Source: Trichostrongylus colubriformis | Lineage: Eukaryota > Nematoda > Chromadorea > Rhabditida > Trichostrongylidae | Assembly: GCA_963978905.1 (NCBI GenBank) | Contig: OZ022261.1 | Location: 30,253,686 to 30,317,685, forward strand | Direction: 5' to 3' | DNA: 64,000 nucleotides | Shown here: positions 1 to 13,200 of the stretch, in pieces | How positions within the stretch are numbered: position 1 is the stretch's first letter | How the letters are laid out: each line of letters opens with the position of its first letter | Position numbers and translations under genes: made by a program | Notes under the pieces: generated by a model | The model's database searches: none | The model's input: the letters and a program-made list of their open reading frames with translations, nothing else | What the model was told of the DNA's origin: nothing

Positions 1-1106
1 AGCCTGAGTCCAAGGACACGTTTCGTAGAGTCCGTAAAAGGCTTCTGCTCGAAAAAAAGTTTGAAAGTTATTGCCATGTCGACATGATGCGTTGTTGCAC
101 GCGGCAGAATCTGCATTCAGGGATGCATACCCTTACGTCACAGTTACGCAACGTGACATGTCGCGTGCGGTGCGATACGTGCCAGCTAGGGGCGCTGCTG
201 CAGTTAGGTCCTGAAGCCTTGGCAATTATGTACGGCGCTCCAAGTGTTATGGTGTTATCGCTTTAGGGTTCAACAACAACGTAGCCTAGCTCGTACGCTG
301 CACACTGCGATGCGATGTACTGACTCAGAAGTACCCATCCGATATATGGCTGCATCGAGATTCCGGGGTTTCATTGTCTCCAGGTTTCCAGGGCTTATCG
401 TTTGCAAGTACTTAATTGTGTCACCACTGATGACACCCCTGCAAGGGCTACGGGAGCGGTTTGGAACCTTGAAAATGACAAAGGCGGATTATAGCAGCGT
501 TGACCGGGCAACAAGACATCACCGAGTTAGCTGCTTTTTCACCGACGGCGCTGGCTGGGTGGGTGTCATCAGGAGAAAAAATTTGCGTGATCACATTTAG
601 CGCGCGACGAGATGGTGCCAGATAGGGGCGCCGTACTAATTGAATACTGAAGCGATCACACTTAGAGGAAGGAGCAGAGCACCGTCACGTTTTAGGACTC
701 ATCCACTACGGCGCGCATAGCTCACACCATCGCGTCGCATGCCGGACGCCGCGACGCGAATTTTCGCTCCTAATGACACACACCCGGCCAGCTCACGCCT
801 TCATTATTCGATGATGGTGAAACTACAGCTTGTTTCTGCGTGTACAAGAACATACAAAATACTTTACTCCGTTACTTCCTCTCTTCTTGCCTTGTACTAC
901 TAATACTTGGCGGTTGTCAGCCATGAGCGACGTGACTATTTTTGGGTACCCGTGGATATCTATCCTACAACCCTAAACCAAAACACCATTCACTCCCATG
1001 TACGACCTATCGATCAAATTCTAAAGTGTATGAATATGTACTTTATGCCTTTGTGATAAGGTCCTTTTCACATCAGTGGCATGGTTCAGCATGGAAACTA
1101 TTTGCT
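1..1106. other. Downstream flank of gbb-1
   Basis: Holds family A copies (about 84-240 and 555-786). 800-1106 is unique-looking and may include an alternative last gbb-1 exon near 975-1020. No other gene seen. Confidence 0.5.
555..786. repeat. Inverted-repeat element, family A
   Basis: Left GGTGTCATCAGGAGAAAAAA and right GTGTGTGTCATTAGGAGCGA (complement) match over about 30 bases. The family is recognised by GTGCGAGCTAGGGGCG-type sequence. A related half copy lies at about 84-240. Both are downstream of gbb-1. Confidence 0.55.
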
Positions 1107-1253
1107 CTATGAAAACCCATGAAGAATGTTCCAAGAAACACCAACCTCTTCAATTTGCTTCTGAAGCACTTCGTTTTCATGGCGAAGATGTTCGTACCGC
1201 TTCTGATCGGACTTTGATAGACCACGTATAGTATTGTTACCATTTGGATGTAC
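1107..1253 (-). CDS. gbb-1: gbb-1 exon 19: C-terminal tail and coiled coil
   Basis: Begins [17 protein letters not shown], then [19 protein letters not shown], a short leucine-zipper-like coil as used for GABA-B heterodimer pairing. It then reads [12 protein letters not shown] to TAG at 1107. GAG|GTTGGT at 1146 could instead be a donor; an acceptor near 1020 would then give 15 more codons and a stop near 975. No AATAAA follows closely. No RSRR-type ER-retention motif is visible in either version. Confidence 0.75.
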   Translation of the reverse strand, partial: VHPNGNNTIRGLSKSDQKRYEHLRHENEVLQKQIEEVGVSWNILHGFS

Positions 1254-4200
1254 CTGAGATCACATTCGATCATCATTTACCAACAAGATCATTCAAACGT
1301 ATACATATTCCATGTGTCGAAGGGAGGAGGGGCTGATGCCGTCATTGGTAGAAGAGCGTTGGGGAGCGTCTTCGCCCCTTCACAGGTTGGTAGACGGGGT
1401 GGAAACGCCCTCCAAAGCTCTCGTATCAGCTTGAACCCTCCCCGCCAACGCAGAATGTGCATTTAACGCACCTCATCGGCAGAAGGTGGTACTCGACAGA
1501 TAAATCGCATCTTTGGTACAAACACTAGACCCAGTGATATGTAGGTGCAAAGAAGAACTAAACATACAAAGTATCTTCAAGGGATGCAATATTCTTGAAA
1601 ACTCAATAAAAAATCAACAATATTCGAAGAAAAATTCTAGTTGCTATGATAACGTGCAAGCACATACATAAATTTTCTGTGGAGCGAATCACGCCATCCA
1701 CTAACAATCATCTCCTTTTCCGCGAAAACGCTCTCCCAATATGTAGGATGAACCAAGCTCATTGAAAATCGCCAATGGAAAGTCAATAAAATATTCACAT
1801 ATTTCACTCCTTTTCCCACTGCTGCGGATTTCAGAATTTGACTGCCAATCCAAAGAAACTCAATGTTGGAGTGGGCGAATGAACTAACCGGTCATCGTAC
1901 TTTGCCCTGATTTTCAAGACTGGGTTCACTACCGTTGCTAGCAGGAATAATTTTCGCCGACCGTGATATAGAAATTGGTGCAATGTAGTGCAGCAGTAGA
2001 AAAAACGGAATGAGATGGTCAAAACCCGAGAAATAGGATTCCTTCCGCCACCGAGTACGTGCTTTCGCGCCCTCTGCATCTGTCAAACGGGTGACGCAGA
2101 CGGCAGACAGTCAAGTCAGCCAGACATAAACGTTGTCCCGCCCTTCAAAGCTGAATACTTTCAGCCTTGCCACTCATCGCACCGAAACGCACCCGAACGA
2201 GACGAGCTTTCCAAAGGATCATTTTTTCGCGAAGGATCAGTTTTTTGAATGTTGCAATTTCATCTGCAGAGGACATGTATTCCGAGTTCTGATTTACATC
2301 ATTACCACTACCTTGAAAGAATACTTCACACCTGTAACAGTTCACTTTTCCTCCGATTGGGGCCTAGGATTACTACAAATTAGCCACGGTTTTTGAATAT
2401 TTTATAATACCATCAATTCCTCTCTATTTTAGAACTGTTTGATATGATAATTCAGAACGGGAAAGGCTCTCGCTTACCAGTAACGGCCACAAATGCGAAA
2501 TTGGAGTTAGCCTGACTTCGGATCAGAAGCGTTGTGACAGGTCCCGTGACCAAAGAAAGTATCGCCACATTATAAATGGCGAGACCAACAAGGCGTGAAT
2601 CGTTGACGTAACGCAGTTTGAGGTTTCGAGACTCGTAGGCGAGGAACAAACCAAATACTAGCAATAAACACTTATACCCGAGCACTAGACCTGAAAACAT
2701 TATATTGGTTGATTGCAGTGGATATTTTTAGTGCACTGAACATATCATTCATGAGGGTCAACTTTGACGCGTCTCACACAAAAATTTAAAAAATAACGTA
2801 AAGTTTACTACTGGGCAGTCTAAATTTGGTTCTACTACTCGAATAAGCTGAAAGGCAGCCATGCTCCTCAACGAAATTTCCGAGATTGACAAGAAAAGTA
2901 GTTCTCAGGGGAAGCAGAATGGAGTCCCTGTCGAGAATTATGTTCCTGAAGAAATGCCTTGATAACTTTTGATCATATGGAAGTAGAGTGCAACGGAGAA
3001 AGAAGTGATGAAACGGTCAAAACCCGATGAAGGGGGCCCATTCATTTATGTATCCTCGAGGAGCGTTTCCGGGCCTGCTGCATCACTGTGAGGATAAGAG
3101 AACGTCCAAGCCAAGCTTCAGACTTCATTCCTCCATCGCTGCTCAGTCATTGCGACGTATTGAGCAGGGAGCGCTGTAACGCGCCCCTTCGAACGCCACT
3201 CGGCTCCACACCTGTTCCCTCGGTACCCAAGCGTCCATTTGTAGTGAACATTTCCCAACTTTTGGACACCCACATTACCTCTCCTAGTACTATTAACCCA
3301 TTAGAGCCCGCGCATGTTCTGCGACTGGCAGCCGCGTGGGACCGCCCCGCCCGATGGAACGTCGCGACTGCAGACGTGGACCGTTGTGGCCGGTTTTTTG
3401 GAAATACTCTTTTTTTGCAGGAAACGCGGAAGGAAGGCAAAAATCAATGGATTACGAAATCTTGAACTCTGTTGTGATCTCGCGCACATTCTGCTTCTGT
3501 CTGCACCCTGTCCGATCTCTCTCATCCATTTCTAGTTTGATAGGATGGGTAATGATGAGGAACCTGGATTTCTGATCGATCATAGTACGCATTCAACCTT
3601 ATCCAGTGACCCAGCACTAGGGAATGTTCTGAAGAACACCTGGGATGGATTCTACCACCTTCTGACCGAATCTGACGAAGGGACAGAGACAACAGAGGAT
3701 GAGTCCGCTGATGAATCGCTTCTTCCTCATGATGATCCTGATTAAGAAAGCGGCTCTGAAGATGATGGAGGAATGGAAGACACCTTGTCTGATACTGCTA
3801 CCATTCACGACCGTTGGAGTTTCACTGGAGTGTACGGACCTGCTACTCATGTGTTTAATTGCAGTGAGCCTGTGGACTCTCACAATCTCTTTCTCGATAC
3901 AGATATGGTGGATCTCATGGTCAAGGAAACAAATAGATATAGGGAGCAAAAGGCCGAGACAGAAGAGCAACTTTCCAGGAGACGGCATTTTGGGGATTTG
4001 TCTCCAGATGGGATAGTGAGATGGGACTGTGAGAAGTTCAGATTGGGCTTTTCGTAAACCTATCTGTGAGTGAGATGTCCAGATGGGACTTTTTGTAAAT
4101 CTATTTGTAAAACTAGATAATCATCACCAACTGAGGAGTGTTTTCTATGTTAGCTGTATTCATTTGAAAATATTGCAAGAACAATATCTTTTTGTGACCC

Positions 4201-7200
4201 AAAACGTATGCTTATTCATTTAGCCCAGCTCAACATGTAATAAACAAAACCTGTTCAATAAATGCAAATAAAAACAAAAAATCGATTTGATTACTGCAGG
4301 CCATGTGGGCTGCATGGTCCCACGCGGCCGACAAACTGCAGCCCACATACAGTAGCGGTCAAAAATATATGCGGTTTTGGATTCTAACCATAACTTTGGT
4401 CGAAGTTTACATTTCTTATTCTTTTTTTTTGTTTTTTGAAGGCAACTGGTACTCAGTGAAGCAAAGTAGGGTGTAGTGTTGAGATTGGAAAATCTCAACA
4501 CTATACCCTAAAAATACCAAACCTTTTCAAAAATTCAATTGGCCATAAAAAGCTTATAACTCATCGAAACGGGCAGGTGGGCAGAAAATATTACGGAATG
4601 AGGCCGGATTTCAAATCCTAACAGCACTGAGGCACGGAGTTGTCCATTTTCAGTGGTTTCAGTTAAATAATTTTTTCAACCTTCACACGCATCCTACTCG
4701 GCTGAGATACTTTATTTCATTGAGTAACAGTTGCCTTCAAAACACAAAAAAATTGAGCGAGTATGCAAACACCGAATAAAGTTATGGTCAAAATCCTAAA
4801 CCGCATATATTTTTGACCGCTACTGTATGGACTGCAAGGTGTCGAATGGGTTATACAGCTGGTTACTACTACTTGCGAAGAACAACCACTTTATCAAGCA
4901 ACTGCACTGTACATAGAAAGATGAAGCGCTCAGTGTTTCATTAGTTGCGCCATTCATTCAACATCCAGTCAAAGCCGTAGTGGCTTGTGGATACGTATCA
5001 CATACGCCGGCACACTGTGTCGAAGGTGCTGTTGAAAATTTCAAAAATGATCGCGGTGTTATACTTCACGCAGCTACGATTTGAAAAGCCATCGTGGAAA
5101 TTGCCATCACCATACACAGTTTTCGAAACTGTTTGGGTAGAGATGGGTGTGTGCAGATATGACAGCAAATCGCTTCGCGGCGTTTCACTCGCGGCGCCAC
5201 CAGCACGACTCGTCGATTGCCCTTGGGAGCCGGCCGAGCGTGACTGCTTCGCGTCTGCGCTACCACTCATGCCACACTGTCTCGCTTGAAGGCAGCCATG
5301 CCCTGCCACTGGCACTCGCACCGGCCGCACCGCTCGCCGCGGGCGGCCACGCGATTCGCTGTCATCTGCACACATCCGGTAAAGATCTGCTCTGCCGTAT
5401 CACATTTGAGATTATCCACTTCGCAAAGTGCACAAGTAGTGCTGGTGACACCCTTCATTACAAATCAGTAGGTCCGACAGGGTGAAAGAATGAGTTTGCC
5501 CAGACGGGATCTGAGCAGATAGCAACAAGGAGTGTGGCAACAGCGTATCTTTGTCATCAAGCTATGCTGCCCTGGTATACATAGGCAGGCACTATTTCCG
5601 TACTGCACTCGGTCTTCCAGAAAATCACACTAGCAACTTTCGCATATTCAGAATAGGTGCGTGTCATTAGGACAGAAGCCGGGTCGTGGCAGTGTGTGGC
5701 GCGCGAAGCGGTGCGTGTAGGCTAGAGACGCCGTACGCAGTCAGGCCCTCAAGCGACTACCAGGTCCCCTACCTAAAATACGACCACAAACTCAATCCCA
5801 TTGAAGCCATTGTCCCACCTCTATTGATAAGACAATGCAGCTGTGAACATGGTTCTCAAACCAAATCCACGAACTGCATCTTGCTAAAATTTTTGTGCCT
5901 TTGCTCACAGGCACTTTTGTGCAGTCGGATGAAGACATGGAAATTCTGATTTCAGAGTGAAACCATACGTGTTGATGGCACGATATATGTGAATCTAATG
6001 CGACATGTAATGAGACAAAGGAGCGAGACGACTGAGTGTAAGTCAACTTGTTCCTTGAGCGAATGACGCGTAGTGTTGTTCACATGAGCGATCAATAATT
6101 ATCACATGCCCGTGCAGGCCTGTCCATGTGTCCCGGCCTAGCCCGTAGAATGAAACGTTTCAGCATTGGAAAACGGCTTCACACCCACCTATCCAAACTT
6201 CCTGATGTGAACTTTGGCACAACTCCAAAATTGGCAGTAACATGACGTCATCATCGCTATCTGCCGGAGGTTCCTGAAAAACTGTGAGTATTGTAATACG
6301 TCTAACTTGAACATGACTTTTTGAGTTTCTTAATTAGTGTGGCTTCTGAGGTATCACAGAAATTTGGAATCAGGTACGAAATCCCGTGAAACATTGTTTT
6401 GTATATAGCTTATCGATCAGAAAGTCACTAGAAAGACACCGGTGATGTCCATCGCAGGTAATTGGAAGTCGGACTGAGCAGATCTGATCTTCGAAATAAT
6501 GCCTCAAATGTAACAGGACACTAATCGAAGGGTATAGCATATTTTCAGCAAAGGTTGATTCCATACGCTGGGGCACCGACGGCGGCACCTGTTGCAAGGA
6601 ACGTGCTCTATTCATAACATGTGACCCAAATGCGCTTCCCATTTTATGGAGTACTTTGAAGGAATCGGCCATGGAAATTCCGTGATTCCGATCCCTTTCG
6701 AAATCTCTTTTATGGGTACAGTACATGAACCGGAACACGGAGATAACCAAGAAATTTTCTTCATTCTAAAGAAGTAATCGAAAAACTGGGAGGAGGACAA
6801 CTCGTTTGAATTCCCGCCGAAGTTACTCCTCGACACTGCATTTGAGCAGCCATCAACAGGTAGAGTGTGGTTCAAATTTTCGCGCGCAGTGCTGATTTGC
6901 TTCTCACTGTACGTCCCTGAACGCGTGCGTTGCCTCTTTGCTTCTCACCTCTCTTGCATCCAAACCGACTCGGACGTCCCATTCCGTCTGCCACTATGGG
7001 AAGCTCCATCTCAATTGGATTTTTTGTAAAAGAGCGTGAAACTTTGCATGTGGCCCTTAGTAAGCAAATATAACAAAAATGTGTTGGTAACAGAAGGATT
7101 CAAATTCCGTGGACGATTTAATCACCGCGCTGATAGTAACAAATGACCACCAAAAAAGCTCATAGAATCACAAGTGCTAATCGGAAGATACGAATGTGAA

Positions 7201-10200
7201 AACAGAAAGACGAAAAATCATCAACGTCAACGAAGCCATATGGTCACATGTTGTAGATAGAGCGCGTCACAACAAGCGCTGCCGACAGTGTCGCAGAGTA
7301 TGAAAGCAACCTAATTTGTTGAGGTAGGGTTGGCTTCAGAATAATGTATACGGTGAATAATTTAACAGATAGCTAATGTGGCCTTCCGTACATGATGTAA
7401 ACAGCAGGAAAAAATTAAAAAAGTAATTCACAGGGGAACGCTCACCAGAAGCGGAAATCGCTGTTCAATTCGTTGCAGTGGATCGAACACGATCCAGCAC
7501 ACTATAATAATAACGTCTATGACGAAAAATGCTGCGATGACCGTATAAAATCGTCCCGAGGGAATAGGCTGAAAAACAGATTGAAACCCGATGAACTGGA
7601 TTATTTTTATCACTACATTGGTGAAAACTCGTGCGATGCTGCAAACCGCATGCTGTCGCATGCTCCGTCACGTTCTAAATGAATGTGAATAGTAACACGC
7701 ATGCAAAAGACGTGGTGTGCTTGAATGAAGAAAAACAGACGGTTAGGAGGGCATGCGATGGAAGGAGAGAAATTACAGATATAATGGATAGTACATGAGG
7801 GTACAACATAGATAGATGACAATCGTTGAAGTTCACTTTCTTGCCGTTCCACGGAATTTTAGCTGAAGTGTGACGATGACAGAAGACGTAGGAGACACTC
7901 CAGAAGCACAACAACGCACCTTGAACACCGGCATCGTCATCAGCCCACAGCATTGCGGTAATCATAGCATTGACACAATTAAACAGGTAGGCAGGTCACC
8001 TTTGATGTACTGTGTGCTGACAACGATACGCTTAGTGTACATGGGCGAGTGATGGGTGACCTGATTGAGAGTGTTGGTTCGTCTTGAGACGGCTAGTGTG
8101 CCATATGCATTACCGGACACTTTGCGTAGTGCTGCTGCCACATACGCCTGACGTCCGACAACGGATGCGATCAGCATTCGTATACTTTCCCATGGCGAGC
8201 CATCCTCCTACAACAACCCCGACTGGGCATCCGTTCTACAACACGCGACTAACTCGACCCATACAAAGAGAAACAAGGTGAATATATGACAGAAGTGTGC
8301 ATCGTTAGGACAAGGAATGACAACGCGGCGTGCAGCGTATGACGCGATGCGTGCGAACTAGGACCGCTACATGTAGCTGGGTCCTGAGGCGATTGCCGTG
8401 TCTAGGTTTTAAATAAGAAAGCCTCCTCGGGACCCAACTACACACGGCGTCCTTAGCATACACGCAACACGTCTCATGCCGCACGCTGCGTTGAGGTTTC
8501 TTGTACTAGAGATATACACCCTGAAAGGGAAGCGGTGAGGTAAATTGAGCATGGATTCAGTCGGGAAAGAGTGATTCTATGTGCGTATCTGTGCGGTGTG
8601 GATGAGGGAAACACAATAAGCAGAATGGCTAGCCACGATTCGTGCGCTTCAAGCGTCATAAACGATCATTTCATAAGCAAGGAACTTGTCATGAAAAATG
8701 GAGTGAAAGGTGGGATTTCACAGAGGAAAGGATGATTTTTTTTACGAGATCGTTGTGTCACGAAAAAGGCTGATTGGGTATACTTCAGAATGGAACAATT
8801 CGATAGGAAGCTTTCAATGATGATCAATTCAACTAGTTCCGTGACATGATAGGAATTCTCAGATGAGAGTATTTCACCATGCATAGTTGAATTGATAACA
8901 GTTCAATTAAAGCCACTCGAAATGTCGCTTTTCGCATTATTCGATTCTAACGTATACTAGCTAGGTGGCCACGAGTACTACGAACGGCATCGAAATGATT
9001 CTTTGCTGTTTCTATGGATTGCTGATGCTTGCAGCGAATAATGCTCTTACCTTGTCCTCATGGGTGTTCAGTAATGGTTTGTACTGGAAATTAGTTGAGT
9101 TACTGGAATACGATAGACAATGTGTAGCTAAATGGTCAGCAAGGAAAGAACAAATTAAGCCGATTTGTGGATGGATACATTTACCGAATGATAGGCGACA
9201 TATGATGAGAAAAAAAATAATCGAAATAAAACAGAATCATCAACAAAACAATAGAGAGTCATCAGATAGATTGTCGATGATTTCATGACCGAATACCTCG
9301 TCTTTTTGCCGGCTGGCGAGCTGCTGATTTTCACTGGCACTCATTCGATGCACTATCCATACCTTAGCAAACATCGACCCGTATGCAAAAGTGAAGCCAA
9401 TCATCAAGATGGAAATTCGACACTAAAAATTATTTTCACAAAAATTTAATCGGTTGCTTGAGCTCACGTAGCTGCAAAGTAATAGGGGAAGGGAGGGGTG
9501 AGCGGGAACTCAGTGGACTGAAACTTGGCTACCTACTTCGTCAAACGGGTGTGTATGAAGACACTCGAGCTGGGTCACCGCACTACGCAACTGGGTTACC
9601 GCCAAATATTCTGCTGGCCCCGTTGTAATTGGAAGCGTGCTCAGAGGCGCGGCCACCTTTCGCAAACTGATCCAAATCGAGTGTCTTGACCCCACACGCC
9701 CGCGTCCAGTAAGTGCCTCATTCACGCTGATGATACCGTGAAAGACTGATACTCTTAGTGTTTGAGCATGAGGGATGGGTTGCAGAGGGGTCGCGTTAGT
9801 AGGGGCCAACTGATAACTGGATCGCGCGAACAGGGTCGCCGTGCGTTGCGTGTTTTTCTGCTGGCTTTTCGAACTGGCCCAATTCGCAGCGGCACACTGG
9901 AGCTTGTCGCGCTCGCGATGAAGTGGTTCGCACAGAGTTATGGCCCAGTTTGACCCTAGCCAACCTGTCGCGACATGGCGGTTGTGCAGTCTTTTCGATA
10001 TTAGTGAAGCTGCATCCATACTGATGCCGCAACCAGGCACCGCGATATGTTTTTTGCTCTAGCAAGCCTATGTCAGTGAGCGTGCCAGCATAGAGGCCAT
10101 GGAAGTTGTGCGAAAAAACACTCGATTAGGCAGATAACGCCAGGTGGCTAGCGCTGCCTATTTATGATCAAACCAGCAAGGTGCTTGCCGCGTGCGGTGA

Positions 10201-13200
10201 CCCGATTCGAGTGTCCTGTCGCACACGCGCTGCCATCTCTTCAAAAAGTGTGAGTGCATTAGCGTGGGGAAGGCTTTACTTTCCCATGGCATTTAGATAA
10301 GTTGAGTTCTTCATCGTCAAAGCAAAGGGAGGAGGTAAGCTGAAAACCGCCACAGAGGGAATTCAAAACCAGAACTGTTCCTGCGCACTGCGCTTATCCG
10401 TCATAGCGCAAAGGCTACCGGAAAAAGAAAAAAACACGTTCATCGATTGAAATGGTTTGGCCATTATGAGATCCAGATGTGATGTCCATACAATTCATGA
10501 ACATGTTTTTGAGAGAGAAAGGCTACTTGATACTACTTTGCTGCTTTCTCCTATATTCTTTACGGGGTAACCCGTAACAAACTCAACAACATCTGATGAA
10601 ATCACATTCAAAAAAAACTTACATGGCAGAGTATGGAGAATGCCGATTGAGGCAGGGATATACCCTCAGAGGGCAGGCCCATGAGAAATAACGAGGCGAT
10701 ACATAACGAACAACCGGTGATCATTATGTTATTACATTGAGGCTGTGATTGAACAATAATCCTGAAAAAGTGATATTTACAGCAGTCGCAAACAATTAGT
10801 TGATTAACGGTAGCAATTTATACAATCACATGTTCAATTTGATTATTACATTTGTATGAACTTGAGCATTGTTTTGTCCCGAATCCCATGTTGATCTGAA
10901 TGTGTATTGAACAATGTGGTACTTGCAAAATTTCATTCCAAAAACTCGAAGGCTTTTACAAAATCGGTTGCAGGAATCGTTGCAAAAGAATTTTTGAGCC
11001 TCATAGGCCGGCATCAAGCGCCTTTCTCAAGCCTGGAATGGTACAATTTAAATCCTATCGAGAATAGACTGTGTTTCTGAGCAGCAAAAAAAAAGAAGCA
11101 CTGAAATAGGGTCTTTCGATAGGATTTAATTCGTACCATTTCAGGACTGAGAAAGGCGCAAGCGCCGAAAGCCTGCCTATCAGGCTCAAAAATTCTTTTG
11201 CAACGATTTTTGCAACCGATTTAGAATAGCCTTTTGAGCCTTTCGGAATTAAATTTTGCGTGTCTCACATTGTTCAATACACATTTATTACATTTGTTAT
11301 TACTTTAAGGTAATTCCGCCATATAAACAGGAAGGAAGCAGCCTCTATCGTCGTTGGCTCCGATATAGATTTCCCCGCATGGTCACTGAGGCTCGGTAAA
11401 ACCCCTACGAAGAACGCAGGTAATGTTCAAACTAATTGGAACCTCTGAAAAAAAAAACCAAAGTTGTCAATGGGACTTCTCAGCATAGAAGAGTACCGCA
11501 GGGGCTCTCGCCTGAATTCACAACTTCTATTTCGCTCAGTCACATATAGCAGTTCTGAATGGATTCAGAACTGCTATATGTGACTGAGCGAAAGGACACT
11601 TGACCTTGGTCCCCGGGCGACAGGACACTTGACCTTGGTCAGGTCAAGCAAATCGTGGCGACCGCATCCCTCAGCGTGCAGCCAACTTACCAATGGACAA
11701 CCGAGGCACTTGCCGCATACGGTGACCTAATTCGTGATGCGCTGACCCAGTCCTGGCATACACTCGTTCAGCCCCTTCGCTGAGAATGATACCACTGAGT
11801 ACTTGAATGAATGCACGCCTTTTTGCTTATATATTATATATTTGTATAACTAGCCATGTTCGTCAAAGCTAAACTCCATTATGGCGTCACTCACTGCCGT
11901 CAAGGCTGTAGACGCCATAAGTCTCATACATCCTATTAGGAAGATTTTTCTGATAAAAAATGATAATTCAGTAAATGATATTGAATATATTCAACGCTTC
12001 CATGGCTTGACTTTGTCTATGGCTCTTCATCAGAGCTAATAAAAGAAAGAGGAGATAACAATGGAGGTCCCCTCAAAGCTTGAGCAAATTTTTTGATTCC
12101 AAATTTTCCTGGGACGGCCAATGAAAAAAATAAGAGTCTTGTGAATCTCTTTGCTAAAAAATAAGACGGATGACGCCAATCGGAATTTATTATGAAGAAA
12201 TGGGAACAGATTGGGAACAGACATGTCCAAATGAACGGTGTTTCTCGACAATGCTGAGAGCACTAACTCAGTCTTCTTTCTTGTTGCTCGCTATCTGGAG
12301 CTGCTATTCGCACGTCGTCATCTCATTAAAGAGATATCCGGTCATGAAGGAAGACAACATTTCGATGACGATCTTGATAATCCTCAAGTCCCACGCTTTC
12401 ATCAGCAAGGTTTGCGCCATGCCAGCCTTTTTTCTTGCTTCAATAGTCGGGTTACTAAGAACTGATAGCGCTTCTCAGTGAAAAGTGATGCCTGATCTTG
12501 TGTAACCAAATCCTGATCCTGATCCAGATCCCATTTTATGGAACATTGTTTACCCGAGAGTTCAAGAATACCGCGAGGGAGAACTTCACTCAATAGGAGT
12601 CTCCACTTCGTTCATAATGCCTGATCCCCACTGTACACTACCTCACCCTTCACATAAAACAAGGTGCAGAAGAGGGAATTCGCTCTAGGACCTAGCTATA
12701 TACTGCGCTCCGCACGTCGCGGTGCGAAATCCTGTCCCAATGGCAAGCACTCTAATCAACTGGCCCTGGTCCGATGATTCTGCGCAGAAGGCTAATTCAG
12801 TTTCGGCACAAAAAGGACATACAGTCCCCATTTGAACGGCATGATCCCATACCCCTTTTGCGCCACCTCCACAATCACTGGCTGGTCTCGAGTGCGCGTA
12901 AGGGAATAAGAATTTGTACTCCGCGCGCAATAAGTTCTACGCTGGCGCCACTACGGGGCCGAATAAACTCAATTCGAGTGTCTTGACACGCACTCGCTAG
13001 AGCTCTCGGTAGCGGCACGCATTCCTTGTGCGATTTCACTGCATTTCATGCACACGCGCTCCCTTTGCCCCCTTTCCTCCTTGTATTATTAACTGGATTC
13101 TAACTGCGATTTCTCCGGCTGCATCTTCATTCCATCGCACTTCTTTGAGACCTTTAGTTCCTCTGCCTTGGCTTCAGCGAGCCCTCAAAAAATTTCGAGT

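Larger units (their letters stand above)
3297..4850 (+). mobile_element. piggyBac-like element, internally deleted
   Basis: The left end CCCATTAGAGCCCGCG follows a TTAA target; the right end reads GTCGAATGGG then TTAT, a near match to TTAA. Both ends carry the shared subterminal motif GCCGCGTGGGACC in inverted orientation. Inside is the N-terminal part of a piggyBac transposase (3545-4057). The catalytic part is gone. A Tc1-like miniature element (4350-4825) has inserted near the right end. It sits in gbb-1 intron 16, on the opposite strand to the gene. Confidence 0.75.

Noticed and set aside
1637..1819. Open frame considered as the TM7 exon of gbb-1
   Set aside because: Not hydrophobic enough and out of phase; the true TM7 exon is 1557-1472.
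6370..6750. A 126-codon minus-strand frame in gbb-1 intron 15
   Set aside because: Exons 15 and 16 join in phase and match the family without it; no splice sites or homology support it as an exon or nested gene.
9510..10040. A 176-codon minus-strand open frame, the longest in the window
   Set aside because: It runs through a family C inverted-repeat element and its flank inside gbb-1 intron 13; composition is that of translated GC-rich repeat, with no domain.
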